Below are positions 7,371-13,625 of a stretch of 15,923 nucleotides of DNA, in pieces (within the stretch, counting starts at the first letter, position 1; each line of letters opens with the position of its first letter). Both the position numbers and the translations under genes were made by a program. The notes beneath the pieces were generated by a model. That model did not search any database, had not been told where the DNA came from, and saw only the letters and a list, made by a program, of their open reading frames with translations. The stretch covers positions 1-15,923 of the forward strand of contig JAYTXU010000025.1 of NCBI GenBank assembly GCA_043742785.1. The letters run 5' to 3'. Source of the DNA: JACQCF01 sp043742785 (GTDB lineage Bacteria; Omnitrophota; Gorgyraeia; Zapsychrales; Fredricksoniimonadaceae).

Positions 7371-8406
7371 ATTTGGTTTTATCAATGGCTTTTAGATAGG
7401 CTGCTTCTTTAGATATCTTCCCACCTTGCACTAATTGTAGCAAAGAATCATCCATTAATATCATTCCTTGTCCACGATTCATCTGTATTTCGCTGGTTAA
7501 TCGTATTGTTTCTCCAGAGGCAATGATATTTCCCAAAGCTTGTGTACGGATAAGAATTTCATAGGCAGCGTAACGACGTCTTCCATCAATGCTAGGTATA
7601 AGTTGTTGGGCAATGATAGCTTTGAGATTATTGGCTAAAACAGTGCGAATTTGATTCTTTCGGTTAGGAGGGAAGCTGTCAATAATGCGGTCAATTGTTT
7701 TGGCTGCAGAATTTGTATGTAGGGTGCTGAATACTAAGATCCCCATTTCACTAGCTGTTAAGGCTAGATCAATTGTTTCTCTATCTCGCATTTCTCCAAC
7801 AAGAATAATATTGACATCACTCTTAATAGCTGTACGTAAGCCTGTGGCAAAGGATAGAGTATCTTTTCCTACTTCGCGATGAGAAATGAGGGCTTTTTTT
7901 ATGCTGTGGGTGAATTCAACAGGTTCTTCAATTGTGATAATCTTTTGTTCGAAATTAGTGTTGATAAAGTCTATGATGGCCGCCAATGTTGTTGATTTCC
8001 CGCTCCCAGTAGGGCCAGTTACTAAAACTAATCCTGAACGAAATTTAGAGAATTCTTTAATGCGTGTAGGAAGATCAAGTTCTTCAATAGATCTAATCGT
8101 AGAAGGAATAAGACGAAATACTGCGCCAAGGCCAAAGAAGTGACGAAAATAATTAGCACGAAAACGTGCTTGGGTGCCAAAAGCATAGGCAAAATCTAAA
8201 TCACCGTTGGTTTCAAAATAATGCCAATCTTCAGGAGATGTGATTGGTGAAAGCAGATTCTTCATTGTTTCTCGATTTATTGTTTCTGAGGAAATGGGGA
8301 TTAATTTTCCGTTGATGCGGATTTTTGGTTTTTGACCTTCTTCTAGATGAAGATCAGATCCATTTTTATCAATTAGAAAATCAAATAAAGTTTTTATTTC
8401 TAGCAT
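7363..8406 (-). CDS. pilT: PilT-family type IV pilus ATPase
   Basis: This 347-residue hexameric AAA-like ATPase belongs to the secretion-ATPase superfamily; PilT drives pilus retraction for twitching or DNA uptake. The N-terminal PAS-like domain starts with GSDLHLEEGQKP (16-27). The core has Walker A GPTGSGKST (131-139), an Asp box IITIEEPVEF (156-165), Walker B NIILVGEMRD (199-208) with its glutamate, and the His box STLHTNSAAKTIDRIID (227-243). The C-terminal PilT motif usually written AIRNLIRE reads ALGNIIAS here (290-297), so the retraction-linked motif is degenerate. The gene begins 5 bases after the upstream paralogue with no Shine-Dalgarno sequence, suggesting translational coupling. 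It may be a PilU-like partner or a true PilT. No other pilus genes are in view. Confidence 0.87.
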   Translation of the reverse strand: MLEIKTLFDFLIDKNGSDLHLEEGQKPKIRINGKLIPISSETINRETMKNLLSPITSPEDWHYFETNGDLDFAYAFGTQARFRANYFRHFFGLGAVFRLIPSTIRSIEELDLPTRIKEFSKFRSGLVLVTGPTGSGKSTTLAAIIDFINTNFEQKIITIEEPVEFTHSIKKALISHREVGKDTLSFATGLRTAIKSDVNIILVGEMRDRETIDLALTASEMGILVFSTLHTNSAAKTIDRIIDSFPPNRKNQIRTVLANNLKAIIAQQLIPSIDGRRRYAAYEILIRTQALGNIIASGETIRLTSEIQMNRGQGMILMDDSLLQLVQGGKISKEAAYLKAIDKTKFT

Positions 8407-8411
8407 AATTT

Positions 8412-9581
8412 TTAACGAGTAAGAAGTTGTGTCATTGCGATTGGGTTTGTAGCTCTTTCACAAGCTTCCTGATCTGAAATTAATCCACCTTTTGCTAAGA
8501 GTTCAAGTGAATTATCCATTAGAACCATTCCAAAGGATTTCCCAGTTGTTATGGCTGTATTGATTTGGTTGACTTCCCCTTTACGAATTAAATTTGCAAC
8601 AGAATTTGTAACGAATAAGACTTCATAAGCAGCGACTAATCCTGAGCCATCTTTTTTAGGAATGAGTTGTTGGCAAATTACTCCACGTAAGGATTCGGAT
8701 AGCATGTTTCGGATAATTGGTTGGTCTTCTGAAGGGAACGAATCGATGACCCTTGAAATTGTTTGTATGGCATTGACGGTGTTCATCGTACCAAAAACCA
8801 AGTGACCTGTTTCTGCAGCGCTAATAGCCAACTGGACTGTTTGTAAATCTCTTAGTTCACTAATAACTAATATATCAGGGTCTTCGCGTAATGCTGCTCG
8901 CAGGGCATTGACCTGAGAAAGGGTGTGAATATTAATTTCTCTTTGAGTGATTGAGCAAAATTTTGGTTCGTAAATAACTTCAATAGGTTGTTCAATCGTA
9001 ATGATATGATCATGTCTTGTTTGATTAATCATTTCCACTAGAGTTGCTAGAGTAGTGGTTTTTCCGCAGCCAGCAGGACCGCTAATTAAAACTAATCCTT
9101 GAGCCCATTTGGTTAAATTTGCACAGGAAGGAGGGAGATTAGTGTTTTCAAATTTTGGAATATCCAAGGGAATTAAACGTGTTGTTAAATCCCAACCGTT
9201 GTTTTGTTTCATAAGAGCCATACGGAATCGACCATATCCAGTAATGGTATGAATATATTCCCCATCGCCAACTATTTCAAAATCTTTAAGAACATGAGGA
9301 GGCAGGGCTGCTATTAAAAGAGAGTTGATTTCCTGTGCACTAAGAATGTTGCTGGACATGTTTTTAAGTCGACTAAATTGTCTAAAGATAACAGGTCTTT
9401 GCGGTGATAAATGAACATCGCTGGCGTTTTCTTGGCGAGCAAAAATAAGTATTTCATTAAGAGAGAGTCCTGAAGAGATTTGTGTTGGAGGCGTGATAGT
9501 TGGAATTCCTTTGCCGGTTGTACCGGTAAAATTGATAGGCAAGTTAGAAGTGTTTTGTTCGTTGGGATTAGAACGTGACAT
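8412..9581 (-). CDS. Second PilT-family ATPase with an altered His box
   Basis: The protein has 389 residues. An N-terminal tail of about 38 residues, rich in N, T, P and G and probably disordered, is followed by a PilT-like domain starting at SLNEILIFARQENASDVHLS (40-59). Walker A is GPAGCGKTT (168-176), the Asp box IITIEQPIEV (193-202) and Walker B DILVISELRD (236-245). The His box reads FGTMNTVNAIQTISRVID (263-280), with Asn where PilT normally has His. The last conserved motif reads SVANLIRKG (327-335). Walker A and B look intact, so ATP hydrolysis is plausible, but coupling may differ. It is the first gene of a two-gene unit with the adjacent pilT-like gene. The start has no Shine-Dalgarno sequence and sits about 9 bases after a TATAAT. 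Confidence 0.85.
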   Translation of the reverse strand: MSRSNPNEQNTSNLPINFTGTTGKGIPTITPPTQISSGLSLNEILIFARQENASDVHLSPQRPVIFRQFSRLKNMSSNILSAQEINSLLIAALPPHVLKDFEIVGDGEYIHTITGYGRFRMALMKQNNGWDLTTRLIPLDIPKFENTNLPPSCANLTKWAQGLVLISGPAGCGKTTTLATLVEMINQTRHDHIITIEQPIEVIYEPKFCSITQREINIHTLSQVNALRAALREDPDILVISELRDLQTVQLAISAAETGHLVFGTMNTVNAIQTISRVIDSFPSEDQPIIRNMLSESLRGVICQQLIPKKDGSGLVAAYEVLFVTNSVANLIRKGEVNQINTAITTGKSFGMVLMDNSLELLAKGGLISDQEACERATNPIAMTQLLTR

Positions 9582-9590
9582 AATTTTTTA

Positions 9591-9619
9591 ATTATAGGAA
9601 GGTGGGTTTAAATAAACAA
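9591..9619 (-). promoter_or_regulatory. Promoter of the pilT-like pair, predicting an almost leaderless mRNA
   Basis: On the minus strand, TTGTTT (9619-9614) is followed after exactly 17 bases by a perfect TATAAT (9596-9591). The ATG starts at 9581, only 9 bases after the -10 box, so transcription would begin within about 3 bases of the start codon. No Shine-Dalgarno sequence is present. The arrangement fits leaderless translation. Confidence 0.6.
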
Positions 9620-9681
9620 GAAAAGAATGTTTTTTTTGTTTTGATAGTAAGAATCTGTATTTTTGCTTAATGGGCAGAAAA

Positions 9682-9702
9682 TGATAAATTTGGGATTTAT
9701 CA
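9682..9702. repeat. Perfect palindrome in the divergent control region
   Basis: TGATAAAT (9682-9689) and ATTTATCA (9695-9702) form an exact 8+8 inverted repeat around TTGGG. No T tract follows on either strand, so it is unlikely to be a terminator. It lies between the divergent pilT-like promoter and the RNA promoter at 9761-9790. It could be a dimeric repressor site or a cruciform. About 60 bases on each side hold no other signal that I can name. Confidence 0.45.
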
Positions 9703-9732
9703 AAGCGTAAGCAGATTGTTCGTAGGTTGTTT

Positions 9733-9763
9733 CAAGTGAATTTGTAACCGCCAAGTGAATTTG
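9733..9763 (+). repeat. Twelve-bp direct repeat overlapping the RNA promoter
   Basis: CAAGTGAATTTG occurs exactly at 9733-9744 and again at 9752-9763. The start-to-start distance is 19 bases, close to two helical turns, so both copies would face the same side of the DNA. The second copy covers the first half of the -35 box TTGACA (9761-9766). This is the geometry expected of a tandem operator for an activator or repressor. No matching known consensus was recognised. Confidence 0.55.
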
Positions 9764-9790
9764 ACACTATCCTTGAATATATGGTATACT
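9761..9790 (+). promoter_or_regulatory. Near-consensus sigma70 promoter
   Basis: TTGACA (9761-9766, perfect) is followed after 18 bases by TATACT (9785-9790, 5 of 6). The predicted transcription start is near 9797. This is the best-formed promoter in the window, and it precedes no normal protein gene with a ribosome site until after the terminator at 9929-9962. Confidence 0.75.
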
Positions 9791-9796
9791 TACGTA

Positions 9797-9962
9797 GTTA
9801 TGAAGACATTAATGATTCAAAAACATTACGTACCTGGTTTTATGCTTTGCTCCACATGGAGAAAGCTAGCGGGAGACGGGTGTGTTTTGAATTGTTAATT
9901 AAATAATTTTAAAAGAAGTAAATTCAAAGCCACCGACTCTGCAAAGACTCGGTGGCTTTTTT
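9797..9962 (+). ncRNA. Candidate structured small RNA of about 165 nt
   Basis: The stretch is bounded by the promoter at 9761-9790 and a strong terminator. Within it, 9811-9822 can pair with 9885-9896 (12 consecutive pairs, two of them G-U), closing a domain. Additional pairing is possible at 9824-9826 with 9882-9884 and at 9832-9834 with 9879-9881. Inside sits a hairpin, 9844-9848 with 9862-9866 and 9850-9853 with 9858-9861, around an ACAT loop with one bulged G. A purine-rich single strand (GCGGGAGACGGG, 9869-9880) and an AU-rich linker (9897-9925) complete it. No known RNA family (6S, tmRNA, SRP, RNase P or the common riboswitches) was recognised. A 32-codon frame (9800-9898) crosses the domain but lacks a ribosome site, so it could only be a leaderless peptide. 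Alternatively the RNA is a leader or attenuator of the following small gene. Confidence 0.55.
9926..9962 (+). terminator. Strong rho-independent terminator with GCAA loop
   Basis: GCCACCGA (9929-9936) pairs with TCGGTGGC (9949-9956). After one C-C mismatch the stem continues for three more pairs, capped by a GCAA tetraloop (9941-9944). Three A residues precede it and six T residues (9957-9962) follow. It ends the candidate small RNA and lies 12 bases before the ribosome site of the next gene. Confidence 0.92.
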
Positions 9963-9974
9963 ATTTACGTTAAA

Positions 9975-9984
9975 AAGGAGGTGA
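9975..9984 (+). promoter_or_regulatory. Perfect Shine-Dalgarno sequence deciding the start of the small orphan gene
   Basis: AAGGAGGTGA is fully complementary to the 3' end of 16S rRNA. It is 8 bases (from the end of GGAGG) before the ATG at 9990. An in-frame GTG at 9981 lies inside this site, so it cannot be the start. The strength of the site suggests high translation when the message is made. Confidence 0.85.
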
Positions 9985-9989
9985 GAATC

Positions 9990-10223
9990 ATGGAAACAAA
10001 TGGATTATTGAAGGTGACGGCTTTGTTGTATTTCAAGGACGCTCTTGTTAAGCAGGAGTATGAAAACTGCCAAGAATTGATTAATTCGGCAAAGAGGTTT
10101 GGGGCAGAACAAGTTGAAATCAATGAGCTTATCGCTCAGTTTCTTAAGGGTGAAAAGGCAGGAAGCCGAAAGGAGGCAAATCGAATCAAAGGCCAAGTGC
10201 CATCATTAAAGGAGGGGAAATAA
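9990..10223 (+). CDS. Small hypothetical protein (77 residues)
   Basis: The protein is mostly helical and charged, with no membrane segment, cysteine pair or signal peptide beyond one cysteine in ENCQELINSAKRF (about 25-37). Residues 5-60 look like two or three packed helices. The last 20 residues are basic and glycine-rich. I do not recognise the family. It is framed by terminators on both sides and has an ideal ribosome site. Its own promoter is not evident: the only good promoter lies upstream of the 9926-9962 terminator. Expression may therefore depend on read-through of that terminator, which would make the upstream RNA its leader. This is inference. Confidence 0.65.
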   Translation: METNGLLKVTALLYFKDALVKQEYENCQELINSAKRFGAEQVEINELIAQFLKGEKAGSRKEANRIKGQVPSLKEGK

Positions 10224-10245
10224 GTGATGCCTCATGCGTGTACCT

Positions 10246-10285
10246 AAGGGGAGCAGTTCATTTGAACTGTTCCCTTTAATTTTTA
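10246..10285 (+). terminator. Rho-independent terminator after the small orphan gene
   Basis: Bases 10246-10259 pair with 10264-10277 over 14 positions (two G-U) around an ATTT loop, followed by AATTTTTAT. The stem is long and uninterrupted; the T tract is moderate. It separates the small gene from the molybdate transporter gene. Confidence 0.8.
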
Positions 10286-10325
10286 TAAGATGTTTGGTAA
10301 GATGTTTTTCAAAATTAAGATGTTT
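10286..10325 (+). repeat. Three exact direct repeats before the molybdate transporter gene
   Basis: TAAGATGTTT occurs at 10286-10295, 10298-10307 and 10316-10325, with start-to-start distances of 12 and 18 bases. A partial fourth copy, GATGTTTTA, follows at 10326-10334. The array ends just before the AGAAGG ribosome site of the gene at 10350. It may be a tandem operator or act in the leader RNA. It does not resemble the ModE operator that I know of. Confidence 0.6.
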
Positions 10326-10349
10326 GATGTTTTATAGAAGGCGGGTTGT

Positions 10350-11477
10350 ATGAATTATCAAAAGATTCGTTTTGACCGTAACGAATTATCCGGAGCGTTT
10401 GGTGATATTGGTACCGATTTTCCTTTAATTGTGGGGATGATTATAGTGGCAGGTTTAGATGCGGCTAGCGTTCTTGTTATGTATGGTTTAATGCAAATAA
10501 TGACGGGTTTAATTTATCAAAGGCCTATGCCGGTTCAACCATTAAAGGCGGTTGCTGCTATTGTTATTACTCAAAAACTAGCTGGTCCAACTATTTATGG
10601 GGGAGGTTTGGCGATTGCCTTGATTATGTTAGCGTTGTCGTTGAGTGGTTGTTTGGCATGGTTGGCCAGAAATGTTCCTAAGTGTGTTGTACGTGGGATT
10701 CAAGCAGGGTTAGGGATTAATCTGGCTGTGTTAGCATTAAAAGACTATGTCGGGCGGGATGGGGTGTACGGATATATTTTAGCAGTGTTCTCATTTGTAT
10801 TGATTTTGTTTTTACTTCCTAATAAAAGATTCCCTGCTGCACTGGCTGTGATTGGATTAGGCTTATTGTATGCATTTATCTTTAAGGTTCATTTGACAGA
10901 TTTTGGAACAGGTTTTGGACTTCATTTGCCTATAATCTATGTTCCTACAGGAGGGGACATTCTTACAGGGTTTCTATTATTGGCAATTCCTCAAATTCCT
11001 TTATCTTTGGGTAATTCTATTCTTGCAACTCGTCAGATTAATGATGATCTTTTTCCGAACAAACCACTGACTATTCGCAAAATTGGTTTTACCTACAGTT
11101 TGATGAATTTTATTAGTCCTTTCTTTGGAGGGGTTCCAGTGTGTCATGGTTCGGGTGGGATGATGGGGCATTATACTTTTGGGGCACGAACAGGAGGATC
11201 TTTATTGATTTACGGAGGAATGTACCTGTTATTTGGATTGTTTTTTAGTCAGGCTTTTTCAAAAATAATTAATATTTTTCCGATACCTGTTTTAGGAGTT
11301 ATTCTTTTTATTGAAGCTCTTGCTTTGATTACTCTTGTGAGAGATTTAAGTGATAATAAGAAGGATTTGTGGATCGCATTCATGGTGGCCTTGATTTCCT
11401 GTTCTCTACCTAATGGTTTCTTTATAGGATTAATTGCAGGGGTATTGGTTTATCGTTTAAACTTTGTGAGAGAATAA
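10350..11477 (+). CDS. MOT1-type molybdate (or sulfate) transporter
   Basis: This 375-residue polytopic membrane protein has about ten hydrophobic segments. It carries the hallmark motifs of the MFS_MOT1 family, a branch of the SulP superfamily: ELSGAFGDIGTDFPLIVG (12-29), MPVQPLKAVAA (60-70), PQIPLSLGNSILATRQIN (214-231) and GGVPVCHGSGGMMGHYTFGA (260-279). These belong to the two inverted repeats whose conserved stretches line the substrate site. Characterised members import molybdate, needed for the molybdenum cofactor; sulfate cannot be ruled out from sequence. Length and motif order are complete. The start is ATG with a weak AGAAGG. Three direct repeats lie just upstream. No molybdenum-cofactor genes are in view. 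Confidence 0.87.
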   Translation: MNYQKIRFDRNELSGAFGDIGTDFPLIVGMIIVAGLDAASVLVMYGLMQIMTGLIYQRPMPVQPLKAVAAIVITQKLAGPTIYGGGLAIALIMLALSLSGCLAWLARNVPKCVVRGIQAGLGINLAVLALKDYVGRDGVYGYILAVFSFVLILFLLPNKRFPAALAVIGLGLLYAFIFKVHLTDFGTGFGLHLPIIYVPTGGDILTGFLLLAIPQIPLSLGNSILATRQINDDLFPNKPLTIRKIGFTYSLMNFISPFFGGVPVCHGSGGMMGHYTFGARTGGSLLIYGGMYLLFGLFFSQAFSKIINIFPIPVLGVILFIEALALITLVRDLSDNKKDLWIAFMVALISCSLPNGFFIGLIAGVLVYRLNFVRE

Positions 11478-11505
11478 ATAATTCTTTGTTAGAAAGGACC
11501 TCTAT

Positions 11506-12240
11506 ATGAAAAAAATTGGTTTAATTACTTTAATTGCCCTTGCTTTGATCTTGGTTTTTAGGGATTTAATTATTAAGCAAGTCATTGTTTCTGTGGGTTC
11601 ATCAGCTGTTGGGGCACCTTTAAAGGTTGGGGGATTTTCTTTAAGTCTCTTAACTGGTCAAATGCGCATGGATCATGTTGTGTTGGATAATCCTGCTGAT
11701 TTTACCCGGGTTCCGTTGATCGAGATTGCTCATATTCAGGTTTCTTATTTTCCTCTAGATTTAATAAGAGGTAAATTATATTTCTCTTTGATCGATTTGG
11801 ATGTTAAGCAATTATCAATCGAACGCAATAAGGTTGGGCAGTATAATGTGGCTTCGTTAAAGATTAAACCTCAGAAGTCTTCTGAAAAGATTAATTCTCA
11901 AGAATCTTTTAAGCCTTTAGATATGCGTATTGATCATCTTAAATTAAACGTTGATCGTGTCACTTTTCGTGATGAAATGAAGGATGGCCAAATTAAAGAG
12001 AGCAATCATGGTGTAGGTTTGCATCAAAAGACTTTTAGTAATATTACCAGCCCTCAGCAATTGGTAGCTTTGATTATGTTTGAATCTTCTGGGTTAGGTT
12101 CGCTTAAAGATATTGCTATGTCTAGCACTAAGGAAGTTGTTCATGACTTAAACCGTGTGGTTACTCGTCAACTAGTAAGTGAGGCTGGGAAAACGGTTAA
12201 TTCTTTAGTGGGATCATTGAAATCGATCAGTAGTAAGTAA
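11506..12240 (+). CDS. AsmA-like / DUF748-type envelope protein
   Basis: This 244-residue protein has one N-terminal membrane anchor (about 4-22), followed by a periplasmic beta-rich region. The order GAPLKVGGFSLSLLTGQM (36-53), VVLDNPADF (58-66), IAHIQVSYFPLDLIRGK (74-90) and LDVKQLSIERN (98-108) is the typical start of AsmA/DUF748 repeats. That family includes large bridge-like lipid-transfer proteins between the inner and outer membranes. This copy is much shorter than the classical members, covering essentially one repeat, and then ends in a helical tail (about 185-244). It follows the transporter gene by 28 bases, with AAAGGA before the ATG, so co-transcription is likely. A lipid-transport role for such a short form is unproven. 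Confidence 0.72.
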   Translation: MKKIGLITLIALALILVFRDLIIKQVIVSVGSSAVGAPLKVGGFSLSLLTGQMRMDHVVLDNPADFTRVPLIEIAHIQVSYFPLDLIRGKLYFSLIDLDVKQLSIERNKVGQYNVASLKIKPQKSSEKINSQESFKPLDMRIDHLKLNVDRVTFRDEMKDGQIKESNHGVGLHQKTFSNITSPQQLVALIMFESSGLGSLKDIAMSSTKEVVHDLNRVVTRQLVSEAGKTVNSLVGSLKSISSK

Positions 12241-12250
12241 TTTTTTTTAC

Positions 12251-12280
12251 GCTAGTTTTGTAAAAACTTTGTGCTAAAAT
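12251..12280 (+). promoter_or_regulatory. Possible extended -10 promoter before the peptidoglycan-binding lipoprotein
   Basis: TGCTAAAAT (12272-12280) fits an extended -10 element. The -35 region (around 12252) is poor. A small inverted repeat, CCGA-CGT-TCGG (12283-12293), lies at the predicted start of transcription. The lipoprotein gene's ribosome site follows at 12323-12330. Confidence 0.33.
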
Positions 12281-12334
12281 AACCGACGTTCGGGGAAAAA
12301 TTATAAATTTATTTTTTATTTCAAGGAGGTTCTC

Positions 12335-12817
12335 GTGGTTTTACGTTTTTTATTAGGAATAGTATTTTTAACAACATTAACAGGATGTGCTAGTACGGGT
12401 GGAGTTAAGGCTTCTCAAGAACAAGTGCAAACGCGAGTTACAGAGCTTGAGAAAAAGCTTGAAGAAAAGGATTCTGAGATTGTTGATCTTCAATACCAGG
12501 TTAAAGACCTTTCTAGTAAGGTTGGCTCTTCGAAAGAATCTGCTGATTCTGCTTCTGACGCAGATGTTTCTATTGGTTCTTCAAAGAAATCTAATTTTTC
12601 TTCTTATTCGGATAATATTATTCGTGTTAATGCTTCCATTGAAGATGTGCAAAGGGCTTTAAAAAATGCTGGTCATTATAATGGAAAGATTGATGGGAAA
12701 TTAGGGGCAGGAACAAAACAAGCTATTGTTGAATTTCAGAATTCTCATCATATGGCTGCTGATGGTGTTTTAGGTAAAAAGACTTGGAAGCTGCTTAAGT
12801 CCAACTTGAAAGAATAA
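12335..12817 (+). CDS. Peptidoglycan-binding lipoprotein with coiled coil
   Basis: The protein has 160 residues and starts at GTG, with AAGGAGGT (12323-12330) a few bases upstream. It has a signal peptide with lipobox LTGC; Cys18 is the predicted lipid site. A coiled coil of about residues 28-63 (regular E/K/L spacing) and a serine-rich linker (64-92) follow. The C-terminal peptidoglycan-binding domain of the PG_binding_1 type covers about 98-157: VQRALKNAGHYNGKIDGKLG, TKQAIVEFQNSH and DGVLGKKTWKLL match the family's repeat. It probably tethers a membrane to the cell wall, comparable in logic to Lpp or Pal though unrelated in sequence. No catalytic domain is present. Confidence 0.9.
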   Translation: MVLRFLLGIVFLTTLTGCASTGGVKASQEQVQTRVTELEKKLEEKDSEIVDLQYQVKDLSSKVGSSKESADSASDADVSIGSSKKSNFSSYSDNIIRVNASIEDVQRALKNAGHYNGKIDGKLGAGTKQAIVEFQNSHHMAADGVLGKKTWKLLKSNLKE

Positions 12818-12845
12818 GATTTCTGCAGTACAATCATTCCTTATC

Positions 12846-12899
12846 GCCAATGTCTTGTGTGAATATCTTAAGTGTTTTACACGAGGCATTGGCAATTTT
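12846..12899 (+). terminator. Long wobble-rich stem-loop, probable terminator
   Basis: Bases 12846-12863 pair with 12876-12893 over 18 uninterrupted positions (three G-U on the plus strand) around a 12-base loop. Only a short AATTTTA follows. It lies 29 bases after the lipoprotein gene. A terminator is the simplest reading, though the weak T tract leaves room for an RNA-stability element. The rest of the gap to 12983 shows no clear promoter. Confidence 0.5.
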
Positions 12900-12983
12900 A
12901 ACTATCAAATATTTATCATTCATTTGCCATGACAATTTTTAAGAATAGGGTGTTTGTTTTAGAAAGACAAAGAAAGGAGTATT

Positions 12984-13625
12984 ATGAATTTTCATCAGCA
13001 ACCGGTAAGTAATAAGAAAGCCGATCTCAATGCTGAAGCTTTACGTATGGAATTAGCAGAATATGCCAAAGATTTCAAGATTTCCTGGGTTCATTTGGGG
13101 CAAGGTCTTTATAGTGTTTATCGCGATAAATTATTTCATGCTTGGGGGTATGAAAAGTTTGAAGATTATGTTATTAGAGAGCTCGGTTTAAAGAAGCCTT
13201 TAGCACTCAAGTTGGTTAAGACTTATTTTTTTGTGGAGCAAGAAGAGCCTGCTTATTTAAAAAAAGAATTTAGTGAAGCTAGAGAAGCTTCGGTTGTTCC
13301 GAATTATGATTCTTTAGATGTTCTCCGTTTAGCTCGTCGACGGAATGAGTTAACTAAGGATGATTATTCTAAGCTGCGTAAAGATATTTTTGAGAAAGGC
13401 AAAGATTCTTCCGTTGTCAAAAAAGACTTAACAGCGATGATCAGAGAGCGCAAGAAAGTTGATCCTGACGAAGAGCGTGAAAAACGTCATCAGGCTAGTG
13501 TTAAAAGATTTTTGGGGGCTCTCAAGAATTTCAAAAATGACATGGAAAATCTTAAACTCATTGATGTGGGTATTATTGAAGAAGCAGAGATTCTATTAAA
13601 AAAACTTGAAGAAAAATATCTATGA
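12984..13625 (+). CDS. Putative helix-turn-helix-like protein heading the peptidase/ligase operon
   Basis: This 213-residue soluble protein is strongly helical. The segment from WVHLGQGLYSVYRDKLFHAW (35-54) through FEDYVIRELGLKKPLALKLV (59-78) resembles a module seen in many bacterial and phage proteins. In it a Phe-x-x-Tyr-Val helix and a Leu-Gly-Leu turn precede a second helix, as in a helix-turn-helix. The region about 143-213 is highly charged and coiled-coil-like. AAAGGAG before the ATG supports the start. The stop overlaps the next start (ATGA at 13622-13625), so translation is coupled to the metallopeptidase. It may regulate the operon or act as an adaptor for its enzymes. The family was not identified with certainty. 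Confidence 0.6.
   Translation: MNFHQQPVSNKKADLNAEALRMELAEYAKDFKISWVHLGQGLYSVYRDKLFHAWGYEKFEDYVIRELGLKKPLALKLVKTYFFVEQEEPAYLKKEFSEAREASVVPNYDSLDVLRLARRRNELTKDDYSKLRKDIFEKGKDSSVVKKDLTAMIRERKKVDPDEEREKRHQASVKRFLGALKNFKNDMENLKLIDVGIIEEAEILLKKLEEKYL

Noticed and set aside
9800..9898. A 32-codon open frame from an ATG near the predicted transcription start
   Set aside because: It has no ribosome site, and its bases are largely accounted for by the paired RNA domain. It is kept only as an alternative within the small-RNA entry.
9926..9962. Resemblance of the terminator hairpin to the 3' end of a tracrRNA
   Set aside because: The similarity is limited to a GC stem with a T tract. There are no cas genes, CRISPR repeats or anti-repeats in the window.
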